The notes below the pieces were generated by a model. That model was not told the origin of the DNA. It was given only the letters and a program-made list of their open reading frames with translations, and made no database searches. DNA of 64,000 nt, from positions 1,984,001 to 2,048,000 of the forward strand of contig NZ_JAPEPO010000001.1 in the NCBI RefSeq assembly GCF_026340095.1. The letters run 5' to 3'. The first letter of the stretch is position 1. Each line of letters starts with the position of its first letter. Shown here in pieces: positions 7,946 to 17,174 of the stretch. A program made the position numbers and the translations under genes. This DNA is from Streptomyces sp. NBC_01446. Its GTDB lineage: Bacteria; Actinomycetota; Actinomycetes; Streptomycetales; Streptomycetaceae.

Positions 7946-9283
7946 TCAGGCGGCGATCGCGACGGCGTCCACGGCCCTGACGCGCAGGGTCCTGCGGGCC
8001 GTGCCCAGACTGGTCACGAACGTCGCCGTGGCCGCCAACGCCACGACCGTGAACCAGATCCCGAGGCCCTGGCCGGGCAGGATCGAGTCGGTGCGGACGG
8101 TGGTGAAGGGCACGATTCCCGCGAGGCCCGCGACCGTGCCGAAGAACACACCCGTCACCGTGAGCACGAGGCTCTCGACCGCGACCGTCCCGAGGACCTG
8201 CCCCGGAGTGGCACCGGCGAGGCGCTGCTGCCCGAACTCGCGGACCCGGTAGGAGGTCGCCGCGTACAGGGTGTTGACGAGCATCACGCAGGCGAAGACG
8301 ACGATGATGCCGACGACCACGAAGTTGAGGGTCTCCAGGTTCTTGTCCTGGACCGACCTGGCGAGACCGGACGCCTTGATCGCGTCGTTCTCGACGGCCT
8401 GCATGTAGAGGGTGGCCGTGGCCATGCCGGTGAAGAGGATCAGCGGCATCAGGACGCCGGAGAGCTGCTCGGCGCGCTGCCGCATGTTCCGTACCGTCAG
8501 ATAGCCGCTCGCGCCGGCGAGTGCGGTGAGCAGGGGTTCGGCGCGGCCCAGGAGGGCCCGTAGCAGGGCCGGGGACAGGAGCGCGAAGCCTACGGAGAGC
8601 AGGATCGCGCCGTAGGCGGGCGCCGCCATGAGGGCCGCGTCGGTGGCCTTCATCGCGAAGGTGCTCAGGACACCGGCGGCGCCGACGGCGAGCGCGCCCC
8701 AGGCCGTGAACGTCCGTGCCCTGCCCCGTCCTTGACGCATTCCGGCGGCGTTCCTCGTGGCGCGCCGCACCGCGAGGAACGCGGCGCCGGCGGAGGCGAG
8801 CAGGGTGACCGCGACACCGGACACGAGGGCGATGGGACCGAAGACGTGATCGACGCCGTCGGCGACCTGGCCGCCGTCCTTGAACACGTCGAGCAGGGCG
8901 TGGCCGCCGAGCATCGCGGGCCCGACGGCGAGCACCGAACCGGCGAGGGCGACGATGCCGGACTCGCCGACGATCATGCGCTTGATCTGGGCGGGGGTGG
9001 CGCCGGTGTGGCGCAGGAGGGTGATCTCGTCGGCGCGTTGGCGGACGTTGACGGTCAGGGTGGAGGCGACGGCGAAGAACACGAGGAGGGTGCCGTAGCC
9101 GCCGACGACGCTCGCCGCGGTGGTGAGGGTATCCGCGCTGACGTGGTCGACGCCGGGGGCGCCCGCCGTGTCGTGCAGCGAGTTGAACGTCATGATGACC
9201 GCCGCGCCGAGGAAGGCGGACAGCAGCGTCGCGAGGAGGCGGCCGGGGCGCAGCCGGACGGAGCGCAGGGCGAGTGCGAACAC
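7946..9283 (-). CDS. FtsX-like ABC transporter permease
   Basis: A 445-residue integral membrane protein with two FtsX repeats. There is a transmembrane segment near residues 15-32, a set around 55-80 and 105-130, a central linker, and further segments near 260-300, 330-360 and 395-430. The cytoplasmic motif [19 protein letters not shown] is the typical FtsX/MacB coupling-loop sequence, repeated as [21 protein letters not shown]. It starts 3 nt after the stop of the ATPase gene, with which it forms an exporter. Substrate is unknown; such pairs often handle lipids or peptide antibiotics. Confidence 0.88.
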   Translation of the reverse strand: MFALALRSVRLRPGRLLATLLSAFLGAAVIMTFNSLHDTAGAPGVDHVSADTLTTAASVVGGYGTLLVFFAVASTLTVNVRQRADEITLLRHTGATPAQIKRMIVGESGIVALAGSVLAVGPAMLGGHALLDVFKDGGQVADGVDHVFGPIALVSGVAVTLLASAGAAFLAVRRATRNAAGMRQGRGRARTFTAWGALAVGAAGVLSTFAMKATDAALMAAPAYGAILLSVGFALLSPALLRALLGRAEPLLTALAGASGYLTVRNMRQRAEQLSGVLMPLILFTGMATATLYMQAVENDAIKASGLARSVQDKNLETLNFVVVGIIVVFACVMLVNTLYAATSYRVREFGQQRLAGATPGQVLGTVAVESLVLTVTGVFFGTVAGLAGIVPFTTVRTDSILPGQGLGIWFTVVALAATATFVTSLGTARRTLRVRAVDAVAIAA

Positions 9284-9286
9284 GGC

Positions 9287-10087
9287 TCACACCCCCGCCG
9301 GCGTGGTGTCGCCGAGGTGCGCGAGGCGTTCGGCCACGGCGTCGGCGGTGGGCGCGGTCATCTCGCCCGTGAGGCGGCCGTCCGCGAGGAAGAGCACGGA
9401 GTCCGCGTACGAGGCGGCGACCGGGTCGTGCGTCACCATGACGACGGTCCTGCCGTGCAGGCGCACTGCTTCCTGGAGGAGGCGCAGGACGTCGCGCGCG
9501 CTGCGGGTGTCGAGGGCGCCGGTCGGTTCGTCCGCGAAGATCACGCTCGGTTCGGTGACGAGGGCGCGGGCGATGGCGACGCGCTGGCGCTGGCCGCCGG
9601 AGAGCTGCTCGGGGCGGTGGCCGAGCCGGTCGCCGAGGCCGACCTGGGTGAGGATCTCCTGGGCGCGGGCCCGGTTCACGCGCCGCCCGGCGAGCCTGAG
9701 CGGCAGGGTGGTGTTCTGGGCGACGGTCAGCGTCGGCAGCAGGTTGTACTGCTGGAAGACGAAGCCGATCCGGCGGCGGCGGAACTTGGTGAGGGCCGCC
9801 TCGGTGCCGCCCGACATCTCCTCGCCGTCGACCATCACGATGCCGCTGTCGGGCCGGTCCAGTCCGGCCGCGCACTGCAGGAGCGTGGACTTGCCGGAGC
9901 CGGAGGGACCCATCACGGCGGTGAACGTCCCGCTCCGCAGGCTCAGGGTCACGTCGTCGAGTGCGGTCACGGCGTTCTCGGCGCCCTCCCCGGCGCCGTA
10001 GGTCTTGCTGACCTTGACGAGGCGCAGGGCCTCGCCGCCGTGCCCTGCCGGTCCGCTGCCGCCCGCCCGGCCCGTACGTCGGAACAT
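9287..10087 (-). CDS. ABC transporter ATP-binding protein (MacB/LolD type)
   Basis: A 266-residue nucleotide-binding subunit. Walker A is GPSGSGKST, the Q-loop lies in [20 protein letters not shown], the signature is LSGGQRQR and Walker B is [13 protein letters not shown], with the H-loop in [11 protein letters not shown]. All catalytic residues are present. About 20 Gly-rich residues precede the domain, so a start slightly downstream is possible. It is the first gene of a two-gene operon with the FtsX permease. Confidence 0.9.
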   Translation of the reverse strand: MFRRTGRAGGSGPAGHGGEALRLVKVSKTYGAGEGAENAVTALDDVTLSLRSGTFTAVMGPSGSGKSTLLQCAAGLDRPDSGIVMVDGEEMSGGTEAALTKFRRRRIGFVFQQYNLLPTLTVAQNTTLPLRLAGRRVNRARAQEILTQVGLGDRLGHRPEQLSGGQRQRVAIARALVTEPSVIFADEPTGALDTRSARDVLRLLQEAVRLHGRTVVMVTHDPVAASYADSVLFLADGRLTGEMTAPTADAVAERLAHLGDTTPAGV

Positions 10088-10238
10088 GGTCTCTCCCCGT
10101 CCACCGTCGTCGTCACGGCGCTGTCTGCGCCATGACCACGACGTTAGGGACGGCGGCTTTCCGGCACACGGGGCGTACAGCCCGGACCTCGGGTGTTGCT
10201 ACGTACACCCCCCGCATCCGGGTGCCCGGTGGGCCGGG

Positions 10239-10634
10239 TCAGGTGAGGTCGATGTGCACGTTGGTCGACTTCACGCGGGCGATGGCCTGCATGCCCACTT
10301 CCAGGCCGAGCTCCTCGACGGCCTCGCGGGTCAGGAGCGAGACGAGCCGGTGCGGGCCCGCCTGGATCTCGACCTGGGCCGCCACGTCGCCGAGCTTCAC
10401 GCCGGTGACGATGCCGGGGAAGGCGTTGCGCGCGGAGGTGTACGAGGCGTCCTCCGAGTCGGGTCCCGACTGGCCGACCTCGATGGAGAAGGCGGCCAGG
10501 TCCTGCCCGCGGATCAGGCGTCGGCCGCCCTCGTCGCGGTGGGTGGCGACGCGGCCCGCGTCGGCCCAGCGGCGTGCCGTGTCGGGGCTGACGCCGAGCA
10601 GACGCGCCGCCTGCCCGATGGTGTAGGACTGCAT
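10239..10634 (-). CDS. MerR-type HTH plus TOBE/Mop domain regulator
   Basis: A 131-residue protein combining a short helix-turn-helix (MQSYTIGQAARLLGVSPDTARRWADAGRVATHRDEGGRRLI) with a C-terminal Mop/TOBE domain (SARNAFPGIVTGVKLGDVAAQVEIQAG, AIARVKSTNVHIDL). Mop domains bind molybdate or tungstate, so it is probably an oxyanion-responsive regulator or molybdenum storage-like protein. An upstream ATG at 10748 is rejected because the added 38 residues fall in repeats. No molybdate transporter is adjacent. Confidence 0.82.
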   Translation of the reverse strand: MQSYTIGQAARLLGVSPDTARRWADAGRVATHRDEGGRRLIRGQDLAAFSIEVGQSGPDSEDASYTSARNAFPGIVTGVKLGDVAAQVEIQAGPHRLVSLLTREAVEELGLEVGMQAIARVKSTNVHIDLT

Positions 10635-10694
10635 GCGCCGAACAGTAGACGGCGGCCGAAGCCCCGTCACATGGCCCGTCGCACCTCGAAAAGG

Positions 10695-10774
10695 CACACC
10701 TCCGAAGTCACGCCTCCGAAGTCCCCCCATAGGCACCCCCATACGCACGCCCCGGAAGTCACACCCCCGAAGGC
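10695..10774. repeat. Four 15-nt repeats upstream of the TOBE regulator
   Basis: Units CACACCTCCGAAGTC (10695), CACGCCTCCGAAGTC (10709), CACGCCCCGGAAGTC (10746) and CACACCCCCGAAGGC (10760) occur as two tandem pairs of 14-nt period, 51 nt apart. They lie 61-140 nt before the TOBE gene start and run into the 3' end of the monooxygenase gene. Spacing suggests an array of protein-binding sites, possibly for autoregulation. Confidence 0.55.
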
Positions 10775-11970
10775 ACCACGCTGCGTCCCGTCTCGTGGGC
10801 GTACAGCGTCGTCCGGTCGCGCAGGGCGGCGTGCACCGCCATCTGCGCGTCGCGGCGGCGCTGGGCCGGGCCGTCGGGCAGGTGCAGCACGCCGGCGTTG
10901 CCGCGCGAACCGCGCTGGATCTCGGCCGTGCGCGGGATGCGCAGGGACTCGTAACGGGCGAGGCGGGATCCGGTGGGCTCGTCGGTCGGGGCGGCGAGGC
11001 AGGCCGCCAGGTCCATCGCGTCCTCGATGGCCTGGTTGGCGCCCTGTGCCATGAACGGCAGCATCGGGTGCGCCGCGTCGCCGAGAAGCGTGATGTGGCG
11101 GCTCGACCACTGCCGCAGCGGCGGCCGGTCGTGGAGCGCCCACTGATGGGTCACCTCGACGGCCTCGACGATGTCGGAGACGAGGCCCGTCCAGGAGCCG
11201 AACGCGCGGCGCAGCTCCTCCGGGTCGCCGGGCGCCGACCACGACTCGGGCGGCGCGTCCGTCATGGGGACGGTCGCGGCGAAGCTGAGGTGGCGGCCGC
11301 CGGACACCGGGTAGCAGACGAAGTGCCCGCCGGGGCCGAGCCAGAGGCGCACGAGGGCGGCGCGCGCCTCGTCGGGGAGCCGGTCCACGGGGACAAGTCC
11401 CCGGTAGATGCCGAGCCCCGCGAAGACCGGCTCGTCGCGCAGGAACGTCTCGCGGACGGTCGAGTGGATGCCGTCGGCGCCGACGACGACCTCCGCGTCG
11501 CGGACGGTGCCGTCCTCGAAGGTGAGACGGGCACCGTCGTCGCCCAACTCATCGGCGCTGCGCAGGCGTTGGCCGAGTCGGAGGCTGTCCCGGTCGACCA
11601 GCGACAGCAGCGCCTCGTGCAGATGCGCGCGATGGATCGCGTAGTACGGCGCCCCGAACATCCGCTCGCAGTCCTCGCCGAGCGGTGTACGGGCGATCGG
11701 GCGGCCAGTCCAGCCGCGTACCTCCATCGCCTCGATGCGCACGGCGTGCTCGCGCAGCGCCGGGCCGAGGCCGAGGCGCAGCAGCGGCCTGATCGCGTTC
11801 GGCGAGAGCTGGACGCCCGCCCCCACCTCCGCGAGACGCCGGGTCTGCTCGAAGACCACGTACGGCATGTCGTGCGCGGCCAGCGCGCCGGCCAGTGCCA
11901 GGCCTCCGATGCCCGCGCCGACCACAGTGATCCGCGGCCGTTCCCCTTCGCCCACTTCCCCGAACCGCAC
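10759..11970 (-). CDS. FAD-dependent aromatic-ring monooxygenase
   Basis: A 403-residue group A flavoprotein monooxygenase, close in pattern to salicylate/3-hydroxybenzoate 6-hydroxylases. The dinucleotide fold starts ITVVGAGIGGLALAGAL (about residues 14-30), the DG motif is VVGADGIHSTVRE and the second FAD motif is LLGDAAHPMLPFMAQGANQAIED. It is soluble, without signal or membrane segments. It hydroxylates or decarboxylates aromatic substrates using NAD(P)H and oxygen; the exact substrate is not visible. It is monocistronic and divergent from the DrrAB-like exporter. Confidence 0.85.
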   Translation of the reverse strand: MRFGEVGEGERPRITVVGAGIGGLALAGALAAHDMPYVVFEQTRRLAEVGAGVQLSPNAIRPLLRLGLGPALREHAVRIEAMEVRGWTGRPIARTPLGEDCERMFGAPYYAIHRAHLHEALLSLVDRDSLRLGQRLRSADELGDDGARLTFEDGTVRDAEVVVGADGIHSTVRETFLRDEPVFAGLGIYRGLVPVDRLPDEARAALVRLWLGPGGHFVCYPVSGGRHLSFAATVPMTDAPPESWSAPGDPEELRRAFGSWTGLVSDIVEAVEVTHQWALHDRPPLRQWSSRHITLLGDAAHPMLPFMAQGANQAIEDAMDLAACLAAPTDEPTGSRLARYESLRIPRTAEIQRGSRGNAGVLHLPDGPAQRRRDAQMAVHAALRDRTTLYAHETGRSVVPSGV

Positions 11971-12134
11971 GTCTGGGACCGCCTTCCGCGTCGCTGTCTA
12001 CCGGCCATGTGCGCCTCGGTGCGAGGAACCCGGTGGCCCGGGTCCCGCCCTTCGCCGCCCCCAGAGCATCGGCGGCTCCCGGCCCGCGCGGCAACGGCCG
12101 TCACCCCCTGACCTGACAACTGTCGCCGCTTGCG

Positions 12135-12146
12135 TGACGTCCGTCA
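12135..12146. promoter_or_regulatory. TGACG-TC-CGTCA dyad in the divergent control region
   Basis: A perfect 5-bp inverted repeat in the 287-nt region between the FAD monooxygenase (start 11970) and the ABC operon (start 12258). It resembles a TetR- or GntR-type operator in size, but no regulator gene is adjacent. Nothing else coding is seen in this intergenic stretch apart from a short leader ORF at 12235. Confidence 0.35.
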
Positions 12147-12234
12147 TGGGAACCGGGCCGCGGCGGCTCAAGGGCCCCTGGCCGGGCCTAACTTCCAGGT
12201 GACAGCGAGATCTGACGACGCCGGGAGGCACACA

Positions 12235-12261
12235 GTGACGGAAGCGGAGGGACCGCGGTGA
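12235..12261 (+). CDS. 8-codon leader ORF overlapping the ABC ATPase start
   Basis: GTG-started peptide (M)TEAEGPR with a GGGAGG site 6 nt upstream; its TGA overlaps the GTG of the ABC gene (GTGA). The geometry suggests translational coupling or a leader that tunes expression. An alternative is that this GTG is simply chance and only the GTG at 12258 is used. Confidence 0.35.
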   Translation: MTEAEGPR

Positions 12262-13244
12262 CCGCGGTGGCCGTGGAGGGCCTGCGCAAGCGCTACGGGG
12301 ACCACGAGGCCGTACGCGGCGTCGACTTCACCGTCTCGGACGGGGAGATCTTCGCCCTGCTCGGACCGAACGGCGCGGGCAAGACCACCACACTGGAGAT
12401 CCTCGAGGGCTTCCGCGGCCGGGACGGCGGGAGCGTCGAGGTGCTCGGGCGCGACCCGGGCAAGAAGGCGGACGGCAAGTGGCTGCGCGGGCAGATCGGG
12501 CTCGTGCTCCAGGACATCGCCGTCGAGCCGTATCTGTCGGTGCGCGAGACGATCGCGCGCAACGCCGGCTACTACCCCGCGCCCCGCGGCATCGACGAGG
12601 TCATCGACCTGGTCGGGCTCGACGAGAAGCGCGGCGCGAAGGTGAAGGACCTGTCCGGCGGGCAGAAGCGGCGGCTCGACCTGGCGCTCGGCGTCGTCGG
12701 CAACCCGCAACTCCTCTTCCTCGACGAGCCGACGACGGGCTTCGACCCGAACGCGCGGCGCGGCGCCTGGGAGGTCGTCAAGAACCTCCGGGACGCAGGC
12801 ACCACCATCGTCCTGACCACGCACTACATGGACGAGGCGCAGGCGCTCGCCGACTCGGTCGCCGTGATCGCGGGCGGCGAGATCGTCGCCGCGGGCACGC
12901 CCGACACACTGGGCGGCCGGGACAGCGCGCTGGCCCGGATCCGCTTCCTGCTGCCGCACGGCGCGACCCTCACCGACGTGCCGCTGCAGGTGAGCGATGT
13001 GCAGGAGGGCCTCGTCACGGCGGAGTCGGACGAGCCGACGGCAGCGCTGCACCGGCTCACCGAGTGGGCGCTGCGGCGCGGCACCCCGCTGGAGCGCCTG
13101 ACCGTGGAGCAGCCCACGCTCGAGGACATCTATCTGGGCCTGACCAGCAAGTACGCGGAACAGGAAGCATCCTCACCGTCCTCCGAACGCGGGCGCGGGC
13201 CGTCCTCGCGGCGAGGGCGCCGACCCGGACGGAGCCGCTCATGA
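12258..13244 (+). CDS. ABC transporter ATP-binding protein (DrrA-like)
   Basis: A 328-residue ATPase of the multidrug/antibiotic exporter group. Walker A is GPNGAGKTTT, the signature LSGGQKRRLD, Walker B LLFLDEPTTGFD and the H-loop VLTTHYMDEA. The C-terminal ~100 residues form the accessory domain typical of DrrA (PLERLTVEQPTLEDIYLGLT). A GGAGGG ribosome site is 6 nt before the GTG. It overlaps the permease start by 4 nt (ATGA). Its position 1.5 kb from the thiopeptide genes makes it a candidate exporter for that product, but the YceI gene and a terminator lie between. Confidence 0.9.
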   Translation: MTAVAVEGLRKRYGDHEAVRGVDFTVSDGEIFALLGPNGAGKTTTLEILEGFRGRDGGSVEVLGRDPGKKADGKWLRGQIGLVLQDIAVEPYLSVRETIARNAGYYPAPRGIDEVIDLVGLDEKRGAKVKDLSGGQKRRLDLALGVVGNPQLLFLDEPTTGFDPNARRGAWEVVKNLRDAGTTIVLTTHYMDEAQALADSVAVIAGGEIVAAGTPDTLGGRDSALARIRFLLPHGATLTDVPLQVSDVQEGLVTAESDEPTAALHRLTEWALRRGTPLERLTVEQPTLEDIYLGLTSKYAEQEASSPSSERGRGPSSRRGRRPGRSRS

Positions 13245-14053
13245 CCACCCTGACCCCGACCACGGCCGCCGGCGCCGGGCGCACCGCGCGCACCGAGCGG
13301 AGCCCGCTGGCGCTGCTCGGCCACCAGATCCGTTACGAGCAGCTGTCGTTCTGGCGCAACCCGCAGTCGATGGTGTTCACGTTCGTACTGCCGATCGTCA
13401 TCATCGCGATCTTCGGCGCGGTGTTCAGCGGCAGCGCGGACGACAAGTTCTTCTTCGGCCTGTCCGGCATGCAGTACTACACGCCGACCATCGCCGCGGT
13501 GTCCGTACTGGGCGCCTGTTACGGACAGTTGGCGATCGTCCTCGCGATGCGCCGGCAGACCGGGGTGCTCAAGCGGCTGCACGCGACGCCGCTGCCGGCC
13601 TGGGTCTACTTCACGGGCCTGCTCGTGCACTGCATCGTCGTGAGCGTCGTCGACGTCGCGCTCGTCATCGGTATCGGCTCGCTGTACGACGTGCCGCTGC
13701 CGACGCACTGGGGCGCGATCATGCTCACCCTCGTGCTCGGCGCGGCGAGCTTCTGCGCGCTGGGCGTGGGCGTCGCCTCGCTCATCAAGAACTCGGAAGC
13801 GGCGCCCGCCGTGGTGCAGTTCATCCAGTTCCCGCTGGTGTTCATCTCGGGCAGCTACTTCCCGATCCACTCCGAGGTCCTCAACAACATCGCCGGACTG
13901 CTCCCGGTGAAGCCGTTCAACGACGCGATGCTGGCGCCGTTCGCGCAGGACTCCGGCTACCAGTGGCGCGACCTCGCCGTCCTCGCGGCCTGGGGTGTCA
14001 TCGGCGCCCTGATCGCGGTGCGCAGCTTCCGCTGGGACCCGCGGCCGGAGTAG
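13241..14053 (+). CDS. ABC-2 type transporter permease (DrrB-like)
   Basis: A 270-residue membrane subunit with six predicted helices: near residues 45-65 (MVFTFVLPIVIIAIFGAVF), 85-105, 125-150, 160-185, 195-215 and 240-258. The loop RRQTGVLKRLHATPLP is the usual ABC-2 coupling motif. Cytosolic N-terminus, no signal peptide. It is translationally coupled to the ATPase and followed by a terminator hairpin at 14081. Together they form a complete exporter of unknown substrate. Confidence 0.9.
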   Translation: MTTLTPTTAAGAGRTARTERSPLALLGHQIRYEQLSFWRNPQSMVFTFVLPIVIIAIFGAVFSGSADDKFFFGLSGMQYYTPTIAAVSVLGACYGQLAIVLAMRRQTGVLKRLHATPLPAWVYFTGLLVHCIVVSVVDVALVIGIGSLYDVPLPTHWGAIMLTLVLGAASFCALGVGVASLIKNSEAAPAVVQFIQFPLVFISGSYFPIHSEVLNNIAGLLPVKPFNDAMLAPFAQDSGYQWRDLAVLAAWGVIGALIAVRSFRWDPRPE

Positions 14054-14080
14054 CCACGCGCCGTACTCCGCGCACTTCTT

Positions 14081-14102
14081 GGGGGCCTCCTCGGAGGCCC
14101 CC
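14081..14102 (+). terminator. Hairpin after the DrrAB-like operon
   Basis: GGGGGCCTCC-TC-GGAGGCCCCC, a perfect 10-bp stem with a 2-nt loop, 27 nt after the permease stop. There is no clear T-run, which is common in this GC-rich group. Confidence 0.6.
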
Positions 14103-14149
14103 TCGGCACCCCACCCCACCCCCCACTTCCCGAAGGGAACCCCCCTCGC

Positions 14150-14677
14150 ATGTCGCTCACCGAACCGCACACGCGCCCCGTGCCGGCCGACCTCGCCGGC
14201 GCCTGGACCCTCGAACCCTCCGCCAGCTCCTTCGAGTTCACCGGCCGGCACTTTCTCCTCCTCCCGGTGACCGGGTCGATGCCGGTGCGCTCCGGCGCCG
14301 CGGAACTCGACGGGGACGGCCGGCTCGGGCACCTCGACGTCGCCCTCGACGCGGCCGGCTTCACGACCGGGAACCCGCGCCGGGACGACGCTGTCCGTGG
14401 CCCCGCCTTCCTCGACACGGAGCGCCACCCGCTCCTGCGCTTCGACGGTGAGGCCCTCGCCGCGGGCGAGCCCTGGACCGTGTCGGGCCTGCTGTCCGTC
14501 AAGGGCCGTGCGGTGCAGCTGGTCCTGACGGTCGACGAGGTCGTCCCGGAGGGCGCCCGCACGGTCGTCCGCGCGTCGGCGACGGTCGACCGGCACGCGT
14601 GCGGCGTGAGCGCGATGCGGGCGATGGTGGGTCCCCGGCTGCGGGTGCGGGTGACGGCGGTGTTCGTGCGCGCCTGA
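14150..14677 (+). CDS. YceI family protein
   Basis: A 175-residue beta-barrel of the YceI type, which binds isoprenoid chains in characterised members. Typical segments are AGAWTLEPSASSFEFTGRHFLLLPVTGSMPVRSG and TGNPRRDDAVRGPAFLDTERHPLLRFDGE. Unlike periplasmic E. coli YceI there is no signal peptide, so the protein is cytoplasmic. It has its own leader after the DrrAB terminator. A role in handling polyprenyl cofactors is only family-based. Confidence 0.85.
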   Translation: MSLTEPHTRPVPADLAGAWTLEPSASSFEFTGRHFLLLPVTGSMPVRSGAAELDGDGRLGHLDVALDAAGFTTGNPRRDDAVRGPAFLDTERHPLLRFDGEALAAGEPWTVSGLLSVKGRAVQLVLTVDEVVPEGARTVVRASATVDRHACGVSAMRAMVGPRLRVRVTAVFVRA

Positions 14678-14698
14678 TCCGTGTGCGGCAGCACACGA

Positions 14699-14729
14699 AG
14701 GCCCGGCCGGTGAATCACCGACCGGGCCT
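14699..14729. terminator. Bidirectional terminator between yceI and the RiPP operon
   Basis: AGGCCCGG and CGGTGA pair with TCACCG and CCGGGCCT around a single mismatch, giving a 14-bp stem. It lies between the convergent yceI gene and the last gene of the thiopeptide maturation operon and marks the right end of that operon. Confidence 0.75.
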
Positions 14730-14748
14730 CGTCGTGCGTGCTCCCGGA

Positions 14749-15639
14749 TCAGGCGAGGGCGCCCTCCGCGACCGGGAAGACATACGCCAGCCAGGCGTAG
14801 TTGCGCAGCTCCTCCAGGAGGCTCAGGCCCAGGCGGTTGTGGAGCATGTGGGCGTGCGAGAAGAGGATCATTCCGGGGTGGGTCGGGGACTTCTCCCGGA
14901 TGTCGCCGGTGAGGGCGGCGAGTCCGTCGTGCCAGTGGGCGAACGGGCCGTGGGCGAGCGGGTCCACGGGCTTGGCCCCGGCGTCCCGGGTGATCGTGGT
15001 CAGCGAGTCGAGGAGCTCGTCCGGGTAGCCGGCCTCCCCGGCCCAGGCCCGCCAGGCGCCGAGGCCGTGTGCGTAGAAGTAGCCGCGTTCGGCGGTGTCA
15101 CCGAGGGCTGCGGCGGCGGCCATGGTGCCGCGCAGGGCGAGCAGGGATCGCTGCGCCTGCGCGGGAGCCTTTTGCGCGAGGCGCAGGACGAGCTCGCTGG
15201 AGAGCCGGAACAGGTCCTCGGTGGCGGGCATCAGGGCGGGGCCGCCGTAGCGGTCGAACTCGGGGTCGTAGTCGGCGCGGTGGACGCCGGGCGCCAGCAT
15301 GGCCCGTACGTGCCGGTCGTCGCCCTGCTCGCCCGCGGAGGCGAGCGCTCCCGCGCCTTCCAGGTAGGCGCCGGGGTCGAGCGGCTCCTCGCCGGGCCCG
15401 AGCGTGCCGGCGTCGGCGAGCCGGACGCGCAGCACCTCCTCGACGCGGTCATACGCATCCGGCTCCAAGTCCCGTATCCGCAGCCGCAGATGGGGTCCTG
15501 CCTGCCAGTAGCGGATGAAGAACCAGGAGGTGCCGGGGGCGAGTTCGCCGATCGTGGGGCCGATCACGTCCGTCAGGACGCGGTCGTGCGCGGACCGGGC
15601 GGTGGTGGCGAGGTGGAGGTGCCACGAGCTCCATGTCAT
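14749..15639 (-). CDS. Thiopeptide-type elimination protein (split LanB C-terminal domain)
   Basis: A 296-residue protein matching the thiopeptide-type bacteriocin biosynthesis domain, which corresponds to the SpaB C-terminal (glutamate-eliminating) half of class I lantibiotic dehydratases. The N-terminal SSWHLHLATTARSAHDRVL and SWFFIRYWQAGPHLRLRIRD are diagnostic. By analogy with TbtC and GodG it removes glutamate from glutamylated Ser/Thr to leave Dha/Dhb. The start ATG has AGGGAG 7 nt upstream. It is the last gene of the maturation operon, 32 nt after the preceding stop. A pyridine synthase role is less likely because another SpaB-C-like protein is present at 23302. Confidence 0.85.
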   Translation of the reverse strand: MTWSSWHLHLATTARSAHDRVLTDVIGPTIGELAPGTSWFFIRYWQAGPHLRLRIRDLEPDAYDRVEEVLRVRLADAGTLGPGEEPLDPGAYLEGAGALASAGEQGDDRHVRAMLAPGVHRADYDPEFDRYGGPALMPATEDLFRLSSELVLRLAQKAPAQAQRSLLALRGTMAAAAALGDTAERGYFYAHGLGAWRAWAGEAGYPDELLDSLTTITRDAGAKPVDPLAHGPFAHWHDGLAALTGDIREKSPTHPGMILFSHAHMLHNRLGLSLLEELRNYAWLAYVFPVAEGALA

Positions 15640-15671
15640 GAGATCTCCCTGAGTGGTCGGGGCGTGGGCGG

Positions 15672-17174
15672 TCACAGCCGCAGGTCCAGGAGTGCGCCGC
15701 CCGAGTCCTGCGGGGCGCCGACGACGACGGAGAGGACGATCGTCTCGTCCGGGTCGAGGCCGAGGACGCGCTGCGTGGGGATCTCCTTGAACGCGCGGAC
15801 GGGCCGGGCGAAGAGGCCGGAGGCCGCCGCCGAGAGGCACAGGCCATGGGCGGCCCAGCCGACGGCGTGCTGTGCGGCGCCCCACCCGGCCGGGCCCGAA
15901 CGGGCGAACAGGTCGCGGGGGCGCACGGAGAAGAACACGGTCATGGGCGCGTGCCGGATGCGGCAGCCGTTGACGGGCGAGACGCCGTACCCGTAGTGCG
16001 CCTCCAGGCGGACGGGCGCTTCCGGGTCGGCGCGCAGCAGGCGGGCACCGCCCGGGACCGCGCGGTGGACCCCGTCCTCATGGCCGTCGACGCCCTGGAC
16101 GACGGCGGTGACGTTCACCGCGTCGAAGGCCGCCGCGAGGTCGGGCCCCGGGGGCGGGACGGCGAGCCACCGCAGGGCACTGTCGAACGCCTCGGCGGGG
16201 AGCCGGGCGCGGCGGCCGCTCATGCCGTGCAGGGCGCGGGGCATGCGCCCGGAGTGCCGCTGCCACAGAAGCTCCGCCCAGTTCGGGACGGTGCGCGAGA
16301 CAGGCAGGTCCCGCGGGATCGCGCGCCCGACAGGGACGGGTGAACTGTCGTACGTCTGCTGCCGGTTGACGCGCACGAGGTCGGCGAGGGACGGGTCGCG
16401 CAGGTCGGGGACGGCGGCGCGACGCCGTACGGGAAGGACCGGGGCCGGGTCGCCGACGTCGAGGGTGAGCGGCAGCGACCACTCCCACGCCGGGTCGAGC
16501 CCGAGGTCCCCGAGGAGTTCATGCCCGTTGGGCCCGGGCAGCGAAAGCCGCACGGGTACGTCGAACAGCTCGAAGCCCACGCCCAACGCCCGTAGAACGA
16601 TGCCGAGTTCGAGCGCGACCAGCGAGCCCCTGAACCACTTGTAGGCGGCCGGGATCGACGTGTAGCGGCCGGTGAGGGCGATCCGGCGCGGCGCGCCCCC
16701 TCCCGGCTCACCGGTCAGCGCGTACCGGCCGGGATCGAGGACACGCCAAGGCGCCCCGCCACTGCCCCCGGCCACGAAGGCGTGCACAGGGAAGAGGCAG
16801 CGCGGGGAGGCGTAGGGGCGGTGGTCGTTGTACGGGTTCTCGGGCTCGCGGCGCTGTGGGCCGAACGCGGTGATCAGCGCGCGGGCCAGGCGGTCCGGCA
16901 CGTCGCGCGGCGGCGGCAGCGCGGGGTAGGGCATGGCCTCCAGCAGGTCGACCGTGCCGAGTGGGAGGGTCTCGCGCGGGGCGCCCGCGCGCGGAGGCTC
17001 GGGCGGGACGTGTGTGTCCGGGGGCGGTTCCGGGGTCCAGGTCCACGGGGGCGGCTCGGGCCGGTCGGCTCCGGCGCCGTACGCGTACCACAGGGGTTCG
17101 CGCGCGATGCTGTTGTCGCCTTCGGGGCCCGGCAGTTCCACGGGGGAACGCCGGGCCGGCGCGGGCGCGGTCAC
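15672..17174 (-). CDS. Azoline oxidase, SagB/nitroreductase-like (first copy)
   Basis: A 500-residue FMN-dependent dehydrogenase of the SagB/ThcOx kind, expected to oxidise thiazolines/oxazolines to thiazoles/oxazoles. It has two nitroreductase-like halves. The first contains YTSIPAAYKWFRGSLVALELGIVL; the second ends with GWAAHGLCLSAAASGLFARPVRAFKEIPTQRVLGLDPDETIVLSVVVG, the usual nitroreductase C-terminal pattern. The first 90 residues are Pro-rich linker. The GTG start overlaps the YcaO stop (GTGA). A second, unrelated-looking oxidase lies at 25870, so substrate or ring specificity may be divided. Confidence 0.8.
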   Translation of the reverse strand: MTAPAPARRSPVELPGPEGDNSIAREPLWYAYGAGADRPEPPPWTWTPEPPPDTHVPPEPPRAGAPRETLPLGTVDLLEAMPYPALPPPRDVPDRLARALITAFGPQRREPENPYNDHRPYASPRCLFPVHAFVAGGSGGAPWRVLDPGRYALTGEPGGGAPRRIALTGRYTSIPAAYKWFRGSLVALELGIVLRALGVGFELFDVPVRLSLPGPNGHELLGDLGLDPAWEWSLPLTLDVGDPAPVLPVRRRAAVPDLRDPSLADLVRVNRQQTYDSSPVPVGRAIPRDLPVSRTVPNWAELLWQRHSGRMPRALHGMSGRRARLPAEAFDSALRWLAVPPPGPDLAAAFDAVNVTAVVQGVDGHEDGVHRAVPGGARLLRADPEAPVRLEAHYGYGVSPVNGCRIRHAPMTVFFSVRPRDLFARSGPAGWGAAQHAVGWAAHGLCLSAAASGLFARPVRAFKEIPTQRVLGLDPDETIVLSVVVGAPQDSGGALLDLRL

